Counted from the first letter of the stretch, positions 40,450 through 49,889 are shown. The stretch is DNA of 64,000 nt from G963704535 sp963704535 (GCA_963704535.1 OY969916.1:10354001-10418000); one strand, 5' to 3'. Made by a program: numbers and translations. Notes: generated by a model from the letters alone, not told the origin.

Positions 40450-40507
40450 TGTGGTGGGATGGGGTTCTTGAGGGGCTGGCCCCTCAAACTCCCCCTTTTC
40501 AAACTGC
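40450..40507. repeat. dispersed palindromic repeat, family A (copy 8)
   Basis: GTGGTGGGATGGGGTTC, core TTGAGGGGCTGGCCCCTCAA, ACTCCCCCTTTTCAAACTG. It ends 2 bp before the ATG of the response regulator. Confidence 0.85.
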
Positions 40508-40508
40508 C

Positions 40509-41186
40509 ATGACACATGTCCTGATTGTCGAGGATGAGGGTGAGATCGCCGGCTACCTGCGGCGTGGCCTGGCCTTCGAGGGTTACAGCGTCGAGATCGC
40601 CGCCAGCGGGACGGCGGCGCTGGCCCAGGCCCGTGATCGCCCGCCCGACCTGGTGATTCTCGACCTTCTGTTGCCTGGCCTGGATGGGCTGGAGGTGGCG
40701 CGGCGATTGCGCACAGTATCGGAGGTGCCGATCATTATGCTGACCGCGCGCGACGCCGTGCCCGATCGGGTGGCGGGCCTGGAGGCCGGCGCCGACGACT
40801 ACCTGGTCAAGCCGTTCGCCTTCGAGGAGCTGCTGGCGCGCATCCGCGTGCAGCTCCGGCGCCGCCAGCGCGATGAGCAGCCGGCGCTGCTGCGCTACGG
40901 CCCGCTGACGATGGACACCGCCGCCCATGAGATCCATATCGGCGAGCGGCGCGTCGAGCTGACGGCCAAGGAGTACGAGCTGCTGGAGCTGTTTATGCGC
41001 CATCCGCAGCAGGTCCTGACCCGCGAGGTGATCTACGACCGGGTCTGGGGCTACGACTTCGGCGGCGAAAGCAACATCATCGAAGTCTACGTGCGCTACC
41101 TGCGCCAGAAGCTGGAGGCCGCCAGCGAGCCGCGCCTGATCCACACGGTGCGCGGGGTCGGCTACATTCTGCGCGAGGACCCCTGA
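40509..41186 (+). CDS. OmpR/PhoB-family response regulator
   Basis: 225 residues. Receiver: VEDEGE acidic pocket, phospho-acceptor in LVILDLLLPGLDG near 51, IMLTARD and VKPFAFEEL. Winged-helix output near 125-222: RVELTAKEYELLELFMRHPQ, LTREVIYDRVWGYDF, VYVRYLRQKLE and HTVRGVGYIL. The first residues of the open frame before 40509 derive from a family A repeat, so the ATG at 40509 is the start and has no visible Shine-Dalgarno. No kinase gene follows. A 24-bp perfect hairpin ends the transcript. Confidence 0.93.
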   Translation: MTHVLIVEDEGEIAGYLRRGLAFEGYSVEIAASGTAALAQARDRPPDLVILDLLLPGLDGLEVARRLRTVSEVPIIMLTARDAVPDRVAGLEAGADDYLVKPFAFEELLARIRVQLRRRQRDEQPALLRYGPLTMDTAAHEIHIGERRVELTAKEYELLELFMRHPQQVLTREVIYDRVWGYDFGGESNIIEVYVRYLRQKLEAASEPRLIHTVRGVGYILREDP

Positions 41187-41204
41187 CCGGGTGACAAGGT
41201 GAGG

Positions 41205-41256
41205 GGGTGAAAGGGTGAAGGAGTGACAGAGATGTCACTCCTTCACCCTTTCACCC
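41205..41256. terminator. perfect 24-bp hairpin made of GTGAAGG-type repeats
   Basis: Bases 41205-41228 and 41233-41256 are exact complements around GAGA. The arms consist of GGGTGAAA/GGGTGAAG units, so this is both a repeat array and a probable terminator for the response regulator. Confidence 0.75.
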
Positions 41257-41371
41257 TTTCACCCCTTCATTCCCCGCCAGCCTGTCACTCACTCGTAATC
41301 TCCTGATCTCGGTAGAAGAGCCGTCGGCGTGCTATCCTCAATGCCCATCGCAAGGAGGGTAACACCGAAGG

Positions 41372-42315
41372 ATGAATAGACCGAGACGAACGAACCATCC
41401 GTTCCACGTTTCGCTTCGCGCCGCCGCACTCGTCACTGCCCTCGTCTTCGCAGCAGCCCTCTCGATCTGGCTCAACCAGCCGGCCGCCGCCGCGCTGGTG
41501 CCGCTGATCGGGCTGCTATGCGTCGAGATCGACCGGCGCGACCGGCGCGCGCGGGCGCTTGCGCGCTCGATCGCCGGCGGGCGGCTGGACGAAAAGATCG
41601 AGGTGCGGCGCGGCGAGTGGGGCGATCTCGGCCATGCCGTAAATACGATTTTGCAGGAGCAGCGCGTGCAGCGCCGGCTGCGTAGCGCGCTGCCCGACAG
41701 CCTGCCCCACGATGCCGTGGCCGCGCTCCTCAACGGCAGCCTCCCGACCGAAGGGCAGACGCGCTTGGTCGCGGTGATGCTGGTGCGCCACACGCGCCGC
41801 GCCCCCGAATGGGATGAGCGCGGGCGCCGGGCCGGCCTGGCCGCCTGGCGCGCCCTCTCGCATGCCGCGCAGGAAGTGGCCCAGGAGCACAGCGCGCTGC
41901 TCCAGCTCTGCGGGGACTCGATCTTCTGGCCTTCGGCGCCTTCGACGAGCGCCCGGCGAGCAACTCGCTGCGCGCCGCGCTATCGGTAGCCGAGACGCTC
42001 TGCCAGCGCTGGCGGGCCAGCGGCATCAACGCCGGTGGGCCGCTATCGTTGAGCCTGGTGAGTGGCCACGGGCTGGCAGTGGCGCTGCCCGGTCTGGGCT
42101 ACTGCGTTGTCGGCGCACCTGTCGAGCACGCGCTTCGGCTCCAGCAGTTGGCGCTGCACTCCCGACGTTACGGCCTCCTATGCAGCGAGGAGGTCTACCT
42201 CGCCCTGCGCAACCGCGACAGCAGCGACTGGCGGCCGACCGATCTCCGAATCTCACTCCCCAACCGCCCACCGCAGGTCGTCTATGGACGGCAGGAGCAG
42301 TGGGCGCAACGCTGA
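41372..42315 (+). pseudogene. membrane protein with HAMP-like and cyclase-like domain, one-base deletion
   Basis: The N terminus has two hydrophobic spans (ALVTALVFAAALSIWL and AAAALVPLIGLLCVEI). A HAMP-like linker follows (RSIAGGRLDEKIEVRRGEWG). Then comes a class III adenylate/guanylate-cyclase-like domain: DSLPHDAVAALLNGS, RLVAVMLVRHTRR, GDSIF, FGAFDERP, and GYCVVGAPVEHALRLQ where the real cyclases have the nucleotide-binding region. The usual metal-binding Asp pair is not obvious, so it may be a degenerate sensor. One base is missing at about 41930-41936, between GDSIF and LAFGAFDE. The downstream frame runs cleanly to 42315. Full length would be about 314 residues. Confidence 0.7.
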
Positions 42316-42593
42316 ATCTATTCCCTGGCATAGTTTTTGCTATACATCTACATAGCCTCGTACACGCCAACGTGGGCTGAGTTCGTATGCTTTATCTCGT
42401 TATGGGCTTGGCTTTTGTGTGCTTAGGCTGCAACCGTGGGGGTCCCGTGAGCCGTACAACAAGGGCTAGGGGAGCATGAGTGCCACCCAGCCTTGTGAGC
42501 AACCTTTTACGCACAATCCAGGTTGAGCGGTATATACTTAAACGTCTGCCTGGACGACGATCACGTGGCACCCCCTTACAAAAGGAGACCTGT

Positions 42594-43703
42594 ATGCGCA
42601 TCGCGCAAGTCGCTCCCATGTACGAGGCAGTGCCACCGCATCGCTACGGCGGCACCGAGCGAGTCGCGTCCTACCTCACCGAGGAATTGGTGCGGCGTGG
42701 ACATGAGGTGACTCTGTTTGCCAGCGGTGACTCACGCACAACAGCCCGGCTGGTCCCCACCACCGAGCAGGCGCTGCGGGAGCGCTTCACGGCTCAAGAG
42801 ATGCGGGATCTCGGTATCCCGCTGCACCTGGCGATGTTCGGTAAGGTGCTCCAGCGTGCTGAAGAGTTCGATATTATCCACTGCCATCTTGACTACCTCT
42901 CGTTCCCGTTTGAGTCATTTGTGAGCACGCCGCTTGTGACAACTATGCACGGTCGGCTCGATCTACCCTATCTCCCACCGTTCTTCGAGACCTATCCCAA
43001 TGTGTCTGTCGTCTCGATCAGCCATCACCAGCGCCTGCCGCTGGCACAATATCGCCCGCACTGGGTCGGCACCGTCTACAATGGCATCCCGGTCGACGAG
43101 TTCCCATTCAGCGACACGCCGGGCGACTACCTGCTGTTCGTAGGCCGGATCGCGCTGGAGAAGCGGGTGGATTGGGCGGTCGAGATCGCCAAGCGCACCG
43201 GAATCAAGCTGATCATCGCAGCCAAGGTGGATCCCACCGATCAGGAGTTCTATGAGCGGGAGATCAAGCACCTGCTGGACCACCCGCTGGTTGAGTATGT
43301 GGGCGAGGTGGACGAGTACGAGAAGCGCCGGCTGATGGCCGGTGCCTACGGGCTGTGCTTCCCGATCGACTGGCCGGAGCCGTTCGGTATCGTGCAGGCC
43401 GAGGCGCTAGCCTGCGGGACGCCGGTGCTGGCGATGCGGCGCGGCTCGGTGCCCGAGGTGCTGCGCCATGGCGTCACCGGCATGATCGGCAACTCGGTCG
43501 ATGAGTTGGTCGAGCTGGCGCCCCGGCTGGCCGAACTGGATCGCCGCACCTGCCGCCGCGAGGCCGAGCGGCGCTTCTCCTCGCAGGCGCTGGCCGATGG
43601 CTACGAGAAGGTCTATAAGCGGGTGATCGCCGAGCGCGCGGGCTCCCAGGAATTGGCGCTCGCGCTGGGCGGCGTGGCCGAGCGCGTCCCGATCACGGCA
43701 TGA
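42594..43703 (+). CDS. GT4-family glycosyltransferase
   Basis: 369 residues from the ATG at 42594, with AAGGAG at 42582-42587. GT-B fold: N-terminal domain with MRIAQVAPMYEAVPP, RYGGTERVASYLTEELVRRG and IIHCHLDYLS. C-terminal nucleotide-sugar domain with LLFVGRIALEKRVDWAVEIA and CFPIDWPEPFGIVQAEALAC, the EPFG..EA.A.G.P signature of GT4. It transfers a sugar from a nucleotide donor; acceptor unknown. The DUF/NTF2-like gene follows after 26 bp. The 278 bp upstream contain no other gene. Confidence 0.92.
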   Translation: MRIAQVAPMYEAVPPHRYGGTERVASYLTEELVRRGHEVTLFASGDSRTTARLVPTTEQALRERFTAQEMRDLGIPLHLAMFGKVLQRAEEFDIIHCHLDYLSFPFESFVSTPLVTTMHGRLDLPYLPPFFETYPNVSVVSISHHQRLPLAQYRPHWVGTVYNGIPVDEFPFSDTPGDYLLFVGRIALEKRVDWAVEIAKRTGIKLIIAAKVDPTDQEFYEREIKHLLDHPLVEYVGEVDEYEKRRLMAGAYGLCFPIDWPEPFGIVQAEALACGTPVLAMRRGSVPEVLRHGVTGMIGNSVDELVELAPRLAELDRRTCRREAERRFSSQALADGYEKVYKRVIAERAGSQELALALGGVAERVPITA

Positions 43704-43729
43704 AAGGGGGAGTTTAAGGAGGTATCGCT

Positions 43730-44107
43730 ATGCTAGCAAAAACACCCGAAGATATTTGTCGCCTGTTCCAGCAGGCCATGGCCGAAGGTGATGTTGATGC
43801 AGTATTGCGTGTCTATGACCCAGAAGCCGTCTTTGCAAATCAGGAAGGCGAAGTCACAAAGGACGGGCAGGATTTGCGAGCGGTGTTGGCCCCGCTTGCC
43901 GCGATGAAGGCACGCTTCGACTACCAGATCAAACAGGTGGTTCAGACCGATGGCATCGCATTGATGCATACGCAGTGGGATGTGTCAGGGCCGCAGCCAA
44001 TGAACACGTATGCAATCGAAGTCGCCCGCCGCCAGCCCGATGGAACCTGGCGTTGGCTGATTGGCGACCCGTTCACTATTGGCAGGAAGGTTGGCGCCCA
44101 GCGCTGA
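43730..44107 (+). CDS. SnoaL/NTF2-like protein
   Basis: 125 residues, ATG after AAGGAGGT. The cone-shaped NTF2-like pattern is visible: an N-terminal helix pair (TPEDICRLFQQAMAEGDVDAVLRVYDPEAVF in pieces: DVDAVLRVYDPEAVFAN), then strands ending WRWLIGDPFTIG. Proteins of this type bind small molecules or isomerise them, and many are of unknown function. It lies 26 bp behind the glycosyltransferase and is probably in its transcript. A hairpin at 44147-44177 ends it. Confidence 0.82.
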   Translation: MLAKTPEDICRLFQQAMAEGDVDAVLRVYDPEAVFANQEGEVTKDGQDLRAVLAPLAAMKARFDYQIKQVVQTDGIALMHTQWDVSGPQPMNTYAIEVARRQPDGTWRWLIGDPFTIGRKVGAQR

Positions 44108-44146
44108 TCACATATAGCGGGTGAGATGGCTGGCCGTTCTTTGCGA

Positions 44147-44177
44147 ACGCCCCGATGACCGTGCGTCACCGGGGCGT
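44147..44177 (+). terminator. hairpin terminator
   Basis: ACGCCCCGATGAC pairs with GTCACCGGGGCGT at 12 of 13 positions around CGTGC. There is no T-run. Confidence 0.6.
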
Positions 44178-44284
44178 CCACGTGTGATACCCTCCTCTGT
44201 TGCCAGACGGCGATTGCCTGCTGCGCCGCAGCTAACTTCTGGGTGCTGTAGCTTGGCGCGAAAAATTTGTAGAAGGCTCACCTA

Positions 44285-45043
44285 GTGGATTGGGATCAAT
44301 CACATCGCCCATGGCCCATACCTGGCCTGCCATGGATTCTGCGTATGCAGTGGCATGATCTTTTGTTCATGCACTGGCCAATCGCGGTCGAAGCGATCCG
44401 CGCTTACATTCCGCCCGCGCTCGCAGTCGATACCTTTGACGGTTCGGCGTGGATTGGTGTGGTTCCTTTTCGCATGGCCGATGTCGCGCCGCGCCTTGTT
44501 CCGGCTGTTCCGTGGCTGTCTGCCTTTGCGGAACTCAATGTGCGAACGTATGTCACCATTAGGGGCAAGCCTGGAGTATGGTTCTTTAGCCTGGATGCGG
44601 AAAATCCGATTGCGGTCGAGTTAGCACGCGATGTCTTTCACCTGAACTACTACACCGCCCGGATGCGCTGCATTCACCATGGGGATGAGGTGCAGTATCA
44701 GAGTATAAGGAAGCATCGGGGAGCACCGCCCGCGACGCTTACCGCGCGCTACCGGCCGACTGGCCCGGTCTATCACTCGAAGCCCGGAAGTCTGGAAGCA
44801 TTTCTCACCGAACGATATTGCCTCTATGCGGCAAATCGGCGGGGGCGGGTGGGGCGCGGCGATATTCACCACGCCCCCTGGCCGCTTCAGCCGGCCGAGG
44901 TTGAGATTGAGCAGAATTCTATGATGCGGCAGCTACGTCTTGCGCTTCCCAACATCAGGCCAATTCTCCACTTCGCCCAACGACTTGATGTGGTCGGCTG
45001 GGCTCCTGTGTGGATCACACCTCTGGGGAAAAAGGGGGTTTGA
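44285..45043 (+). CDS. DUF2071 (YqjF-type) protein
   Basis: 252 residues from a GTG at 44285. Family features: LRMQWHDLLFMHWPIAVEAI, IPPALAVDTFDGSAWIGVVPF, FAELNVRTYVTIRGKPGVWF and FLTERYCLYAA, all typical of DUF2071 proteins of unknown biochemical role. The C-terminal tail PLGKKGV and the TGA stop come from the family A repeat that begins at about 45024, so the natural end of the gene has been replaced by repeat sequence. Confidence 0.88.
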   Translation: MDWDQSHRPWPIPGLPWILRMQWHDLLFMHWPIAVEAIRAYIPPALAVDTFDGSAWIGVVPFRMADVAPRLVPAVPWLSAFAELNVRTYVTIRGKPGVWFFSLDAENPIAVELARDVFHLNYYTARMRCIHHGDEVQYQSIRKHRGAPPATLTARYRPTGPVYHSKPGSLEAFLTERYCLYAANRRGRVGRGDIHHAPWPLQPAEVEIEQNSMMRQLRLALPNIRPILHFAQRLDVVGWAPVWITPLGKKGV

Positions 45044-45118
45044 GGGGACGGCCCCCTCAAAAATCCCATTCCACCACAGACTGTAGGCGAGGCAATGCCC
45101 TTTTCAAACAGTTTCTGA
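45024..45118. repeat. dispersed palindromic repeat, family A (copy 9) joined to family D
   Basis: CTGGGGAAAAAGGGGG, core TTGAGGGGACGGCCCCCTCAA (45041-45061), then CCATTCCACCACAG. Bases 45078-45118 are family D, including CAATGCCCTTTTCAAACAG, which recurs in opposite orientation at 59187-59227. Confidence 0.8.
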
Positions 45119-45245
45119 GGAACACAGAATGTCAGCATCGACAGGCGCTTGCATCAGAATGGTAAGATAGACGCAGTATATTCTGTCTTGGCGCCCGGCC
45201 GAAAGCAGGGCCTCGACATTCGTCGTTTCCACAATCTGAACAACT

Positions 45246-47111
45246 ATGCAAAAACTTGGCAAATACCGGCTCGACCAGATGCTGGGACAGGGTGGCATGG
45301 GCGCGGTCTACCGCTCCTTCCACCCACAGCTTAACCGCCCGGTCGCGATCAAGGTGATGCTCGGTAGTATCGCGGCTGATCCGCAGGCGGGTCAGCGCTT
45401 TATGCGCGAGGCCCAGGTGGTCGCCGCGCTCTCGCACCCGCATATCGTCAATATCTTTGATGTCGATGAGGACGACGGCCGGCCGTATATCGTGATGGAC
45501 TTCATCGCTGGCGGCAGCCTGGCCGAGCAACTCAGGGCCGGCGCGCTGCCGCCCGACGAGGCGATCCAACTGCTGATCCCGCTGGTCGACGCGCTCGAGT
45601 ACGCCCACCGCCAGGGCGTGGTTCACCGCGATCTCAAGCCCGCCAATGTGCTGCTACACCCCAGCGGCGGCCCAGTGCTGGCCGACTTCGGCCTGGCCCG
45701 CCCGGTCCAGGCAGCCACCGAGGCGCGAATCACCGCCACCGGAACAGTGCTCGGCACGCTGGCTTATATGGCGCCGGAGCAGTTCAGCGGCGGGCCCGTG
45801 GATGGGCGCACCGACATCTATGCGCTAGGGGCGATGCTGTTCGAGATGCTGACCGGCCGCCCGCCGTTTGAGGGCGATACGGCGCAGCTTCTGTACGGCC
45901 ACATGCAGCTGCCGCCGCCGGCGCCGCGCTCCCTCAACCCGAACCTGCCGGATGCGCTGGAGCGGCTGGTGCTGCGGATGCTCGCGAAGGACCCGGCGCA
46001 GCGCCCACAGAGCGCTGCCGAGGTTGCCGCGGCGCTGCGCTCCATCCAGGGTGGCGCTGCTGAGAATCCAGCCGATGGCGCCGCCACCGGGCCGACGATC
46101 GCGCTGGAACGGCCGGTCGCTCCGCAATGGGCGACGGACGCTCCAGGCGACCAGGCGGTCGCCGAGTCTGTACCACCACAGCAGGTCCGGCGCAGGATGC
46201 TGCTGGCGCTGCTGGCCGTGATCGCGATTGTGTCGGCGGGGGTGTTCTACCGCGTGTTGAGCCTCGCGCCGAGCGGTACGGCCCAGGGAGGCACGCCGAT
46301 GCCGACGATGCGGCCGACCCAGCCAGCCGCGACCAGGGATCTGGAGGCCGACCCGACCCGCCCGGCCGCCGGCGCTGCCACGGCGCGGCCGGCAGAGCAG
46401 CCGGTTATCGCGGTGGACCCGCAGCGGCTGGCAGGGCGATTCGATGCGACCCTGGCGGGACCGTTCGAGCAGGTGACCGGCGCCGAACTGCGGCAGGTGG
46501 TATCGAGTGGCCCGGAATCGTTCAGCGTGGGCAACCTGAGCTACGGGCGGGTGAACAAATCGATCTGGTTCTTCGGCGATGTGCGCAACGACGGCGCCGA
46601 ACCGCGTGAGGCAGTGGAGGTGCGGATCAACCTACTTGACCAGGCCGGCCAGGAGATTGTCAGCGATACCGGCTACGCCCAGATGAGCTACCTGAACCCA
46701 GGTGAGGTGGCGCCCTTCCTGGTGCTGTTCACGGACGACGAGGCGCCGCCGCAGGTCGCTTCCATCACGATCGAGGTGCGTAGCAGGAAGGCCGACTTTG
46801 AGCTGGGGTACACTCTGCGCGACTTGAGTATCGACGGCGACCTGAAGGTGACGACGGGCCAGTTCGGCGAGCTGAAGATCAGTGGACAGGTGCGCAATGA
46901 TAGCGCAGAGCCGATCAAGTTTCCGCAGGTCTATGCCGTCTTCTATGATGCGGCTGGGGCTGTGGTGGGGATCGACGATTCGTTCGCCGAGACGACGGGT
47001 GATGAGCAGAGCCTGCCGCCCGGCCAGGGCGCGCGCTTTGAGATCAGCTGGCAGATCTTCAACGGTGAGCCAGCGAGGTATCGGCTGTTTGCGGAGGGCA
47101 ACCGGCTATGA
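45246..47111 (+). CDS. membrane-anchored Ser/Thr protein kinase
   Basis: 621 residues. Hanks-type kinase domain 1-265: LGQGGMGAVYRSF (P-loop), AIKVML (Lys), VVHRDLKPANVLL (catalytic Asp), LADFGLARP (DFG) and YMAPEQFSG (activation segment end). A basic stop and one membrane span, MLLALLAVIAIVSAGVFYRV, follow near 320. After a Pro/Thr-rich linker the extracytoplasmic part holds two related beta domains, with WFFGDVRNDGAEPREAVEV and LKISGQVRNDSAEPIKF, of the FxLYD type. It likely senses an external cue and phosphorylates cytoplasmic proteins. It overlaps the converging next gene by 6 bp. Confidence 0.95.
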   Translation: MQKLGKYRLDQMLGQGGMGAVYRSFHPQLNRPVAIKVMLGSIAADPQAGQRFMREAQVVAALSHPHIVNIFDVDEDDGRPYIVMDFIAGGSLAEQLRAGALPPDEAIQLLIPLVDALEYAHRQGVVHRDLKPANVLLHPSGGPVLADFGLARPVQAATEARITATGTVLGTLAYMAPEQFSGGPVDGRTDIYALGAMLFEMLTGRPPFEGDTAQLLYGHMQLPPPAPRSLNPNLPDALERLVLRMLAKDPAQRPQSAAEVAAALRSIQGGAAENPADGAATGPTIALERPVAPQWATDAPGDQAVAESVPPQQVRRRMLLALLAVIAIVSAGVFYRVLSLAPSGTAQGGTPMPTMRPTQPAATRDLEADPTRPAAGAATARPAEQPVIAVDPQRLAGRFDATLAGPFEQVTGAELRQVVSSGPESFSVGNLSYGRVNKSIWFFGDVRNDGAEPREAVEVRINLLDQAGQEIVSDTGYAQMSYLNPGEVAPFLVLFTDDEAPPQVASITIEVRSRKADFELGYTLRDLSIDGDLKVTTGQFGELKISGQVRNDSAEPIKFPQVYAVFYDAAGAVVGIDDSFAETTGDEQSLPPGQGARFEISWQIFNGEPARYRLFAEGNRL

Positions 47112-47594
47112 TTCCTCTTCGCGGCGCCGAAGCTGCTCCACGTTCTGCTGCTGCACCCACAGCGGCGGCACGCCATACATCGCTCGCTCGCTATCGGTCA
47201 CGCGCGGGTCGACTTTGCCAAGCGACCAGTTGCCGTCCTCACGGATGAACTGCGTGCCGAAGCGCTGCGGCCGGCCACGGGCCAGCAGGGCACGGTCCCA
47301 CGCTGCGGCGATCACCGACCACGCGCGCGGCTCGCCGATCGACGTGGCGCGCCTGGCAAAGGTACGGGCGAGATCGAAATGCGCGATTTCCTCCCCATAG
47401 AGCATGATCAAGGCGGCGTGATAATTATCCTCGCCTGAGCGCAGCGCACCCTGAGCATAGAGGGTGACGACCCGCTCGCGCCGCTGCTTGCCACGCCTAG
47501 AGCGCTCCTCGCCCTCAGTGTCGATGTCGCTCATCTGCTCTTCAGCCAGGCGCTCAAGCTCCCGGCTCAGCTCTTCTGGAGTGTGTGACTCCAT
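47106..47594 (-). CDS. DUF6624-like hypothetical protein
   Basis: 162 residues from the ATG at 47592-47594, preceded by AGGAGG. The start is charged and helical (HTPEELSRELERLAEEQMSD). The rest includes HAALIMLYGEEIAHFDLA, AAWDRALLARGRPQRFGTQF and SERAMYGVPPL, the pattern of DUF6624 (G..QR.GTQ and a C-terminal R...GL.P.). Function is unknown. Its stop overlaps the kinase end tail to tail. The longer frame upstream to 47822 has no RBS. Confidence 0.75.
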   Translation of the reverse strand: MESHTPEELSRELERLAEEQMSDIDTEGEERSRRGKQRRERVVTLYAQGALRSGEDNYHAALIMLYGEEIAHFDLARTFARRATSIGEPRAWSVIAAAWDRALLARGRPQRFGTQFIREDGNWSLGKVDPRVTDSERAMYGVPPLWVQQQNVEQLRRREEES

Positions 47595-47891
47595 TGTTCT
47601 ATCCTCCTGCGCCGCGTGTGCGCTATGCTCCTCCACGTCACCGCAGCGGTCCAGGGCACGCAGCCCCTGCGGACTCCTTTTTGTCCCTATGGTGAGCAAT
47701 TCCAACCCATGAAAGGGGCCATCTGGCGGCAGGTTGAAGGCCGTTGCGTGCGTAGCATTATAGCACGCTGATGCGGTCGGCGCATCCGAAGAACAACCAA
47801 CAGGCAACCTGGCCCGCGACAAGCCATACTACAAACATCCGGCGCGACTATGCTATACTTAGGCCGGATGCCACATGGAAGAGGTAGCGCT

Positions 47892-48587
47892 ATGGTCGCA
47901 GCTCCCGATTTTCAGCTCCTTGGCGAGCTGCCCCTGTTTCAGGGCCTGCCACCCGATCAGCTCCAGCAGGTCAGCAGCCTGCTACGCCGCAAAGCCTTCC
48001 CGGCCGGGTCCGACATCATCACGGCCGATCAGCCGGGCGAGGTCGCCTACATTATTCTCAGCGGCACGGTCAAGATCCATGTCGAGCAGGCCGACGGCGG
48101 CGATGTGCTGCTGGCGATCCTGGGCGCCGGCGAGATCGTGGGCGAGATGAGCCTGCTGGAGCACATGGGCCGCTCGGCCAGCGTCGTCACGCTGGAGGAG
48201 TCGACGCTGCTGTGGATGGACCGCACCGCGTTTGAGGAGTCCTTGCAGCGGATGCCGACCATGACCGCGAACCTGGTGCGCATCCTGTCGCGCCGCCTGC
48301 GCCTGGCCAACGCCCAGATCCAGTCGCTCGCGACGCTCGACGTCTTCGGGCGGGTCGCGCGGCAACTGCTGGCCTTCGCCCATGAGTACGGCCAGCCCGT
48401 CGAGCAGGATGCGGTCCGTATCCCGCTCCACCTGACCCAGACTGATCTGGCCGCGCTAGTGGGCGCCTCGCGCGTGCGCGTCAACCAGGTGCTGGTCTTC
48501 TACCGGCAGCAGAACTATATCTCGATGGATCAGAACGCGCGGATCACCATCCTCAACCAGGCCGCCCTGCTCCAGCGCTGCAAGTAG
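47892..48587 (+). CDS. Crp/Fnr-family transcriptional regulator
   Basis: 231 residues from the ATG at 47892. The cyclic-nucleotide-binding fold (8-125) has FPAGSDIITADQPGEVAYII, LLAILGAGEIVGEMSLLEHMGRS-like sequence where the phosphate-binding cassette would be, and the dimer helix MTANLVRILSRRLRLANAQ. The C-terminal winged helix has LTQTDLAALVGASRVRVNQVL. There are no Fnr-type cysteines, so no iron-sulfur cluster. The ligand may be cAMP or none. It is divergent from the DUF6624-like gene. Confidence 0.93.
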   Translation: MVAAPDFQLLGELPLFQGLPPDQLQQVSSLLRRKAFPAGSDIITADQPGEVAYIILSGTVKIHVEQADGGDVLLAILGAGEIVGEMSLLEHMGRSASVVTLEESTLLWMDRTAFEESLQRMPTMTANLVRILSRRLRLANAQIQSLATLDVFGRVARQLLAFAHEYGQPVEQDAVRIPLHLTQTDLAALVGASRVRVNQVLVFYRQQNYISMDQNARITILNQAALLQRCK

Positions 48588-48596
48588 GCCGCTCGA

Positions 48597-48825
48597 CCGA
48601 GAACAAAGAACAAAGAATAAAGAACAAATAGACCCGCCGCCCACCACCGAGAACAAAAAACAAACAGACCCGCCGCCGACCGCCGATCACCGACCACTGA
48701 CAGTCAATATCCATCCGCATAATCCGCTCTATCCGCTTTCTTATCCGCTCTCCATCCTCCATCCTCCATCCTCCATCCTCCATCCTCCATCCTCCATCCT
48801 CCATCCTCCATCCTCCATCGACTGT
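48597..48825. repeat. short tandem repeats: GAACAAA and CATCCTC units
   Basis: Bases 48599-48665 carry GAACAAA/GAACAAAG units. Bases about 48755-48822 carry about ten CATCCTC 7-mers in a row. The 417-bp gap up to 49004 contains no supportable gene apart from these arrays. Confidence 0.85.
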
Positions 48826-49004
48826 TCCCGATTTAACAGCCCTCCTGTAAAACAGTTGGCTGCGAACTGGCGGCGCATTCGCTATAGTTGGATCAACCCA
48901 AGGTGATGCGGAAAGAACGTCGGCTCCAACGCTCTCGTCCACACGCATCGCCGAACCGCGCAGCAGATCCAGCAAGCAACAGATAGCACGTGAGGAGGGC
49001 ATCG

Positions 49005-49820
49005 ATGGTGCGGCAGCATTTCCCGACAACTCAGCTTTCTAGCCAGCCACTCGGCGCGTTTGTGCGTCAGCGGCACGACGACCACCTGAACGCCGCCGCC
49101 GATGCCGATGCGGCCTCGCCGGCCCAATTGGACCTCTTTGCGTTGGTGCGGCAGTGCGCCGTCGAGAGCGAGCGATTCTACCACGACCAGCCTCACGACA
49201 CACGGTTCGCCTACGAGCTGTTCCGGCGCGCGTTCGTTGACTGCAATGAGATGGCCTGGCAGTACATCTACATCCACTATAGCCCGCTGGTCGAGCGCTG
49301 GGTCCGGCGCTGCGGTGCGTTCGCCAGCACCGGCGAGAGCAGCGATTTCTTCGTCGTCGCGGCGTTCACCAAGTTCTGGCGGGCGATCAGCGCCGAGCGC
49401 TTCCCCTCCTTCACCAACCTGGCCTCACTGCTCCAGTATCTCCAGCTTTGCACCAACTGCGCTGTCATTGATACTGTTCGCTCCCAGACCCGCAATGGGA
49501 CGCTGGGGGAGGAGGCTCTTTCCGCCATGCACACGACATATACCTCGCCGGACGAGGAGGCCATGGAGCGGGTGACACGCGAGGAGTTCTGGACGTACCT
49601 CAACACCCAACTGCACGACGAAGCCGAGCGTGTGGTCGTGTTCAGCTCGTTCATTATGGGCCTGAAGCCGGGGGATATCTGTCACCAGCGCCCGGACCTG
49701 TTCCCGTGCGTCAACGATGTGTACAACACCAAGCGCAGCGTTATTGGGCGCCTGAGCCGCGATCAGCAGTTGCGGCGGATGCTGGGCGCGCGGGAGCGGC
49801 GCGAGCAGGCGGCTGCGTAG
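49005..49820 (+). CDS. sigma-70-like (ECF-like) protein
   Basis: 271 residues from the ATG at 49005, with GAGGAGG upstream. The middle resembles sigma region 2: AYELFRRAFVDCNEMAWQYI, VERWVRRCGAF, SSDFFVVAAFTKFWRAI (in place of the usual DLVQEVFLRFW) and a helix ending CAVIDTVRSQTR. The C terminus (VVVFSSFIMGLKPGDICHQR, DVYNTKRSVIGRLSRDQQLR) resembles sigma region 4. Similarity is clear in layout but not strict, so it could be an atypical ECF factor. No anti-sigma gene is adjacent. Confidence 0.7.
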   Translation: MVRQHFPTTQLSSQPLGAFVRQRHDDHLNAAADADAASPAQLDLFALVRQCAVESERFYHDQPHDTRFAYELFRRAFVDCNEMAWQYIYIHYSPLVERWVRRCGAFASTGESSDFFVVAAFTKFWRAISAERFPSFTNLASLLQYLQLCTNCAVIDTVRSQTRNGTLGEEALSAMHTTYTSPDEEAMERVTREEFWTYLNTQLHDEAERVVVFSSFIMGLKPGDICHQRPDLFPCVNDVYNTKRSVIGRLSRDQQLRRMLGARERREQAAA

Positions 49821-49889
49821 GCTGGTGCTTTTTTACAAGCAAGGCGCGAAAGCTCACCTGGTACAGCACGGCGTACATACACCAGCAGT

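Noticed and set aside
48750..48825. A possible CRISPR array (regular CATCCTC repeats)
   Set aside because: The units are 7 bp in direct tandem without spacers, and no cas genes are nearby.
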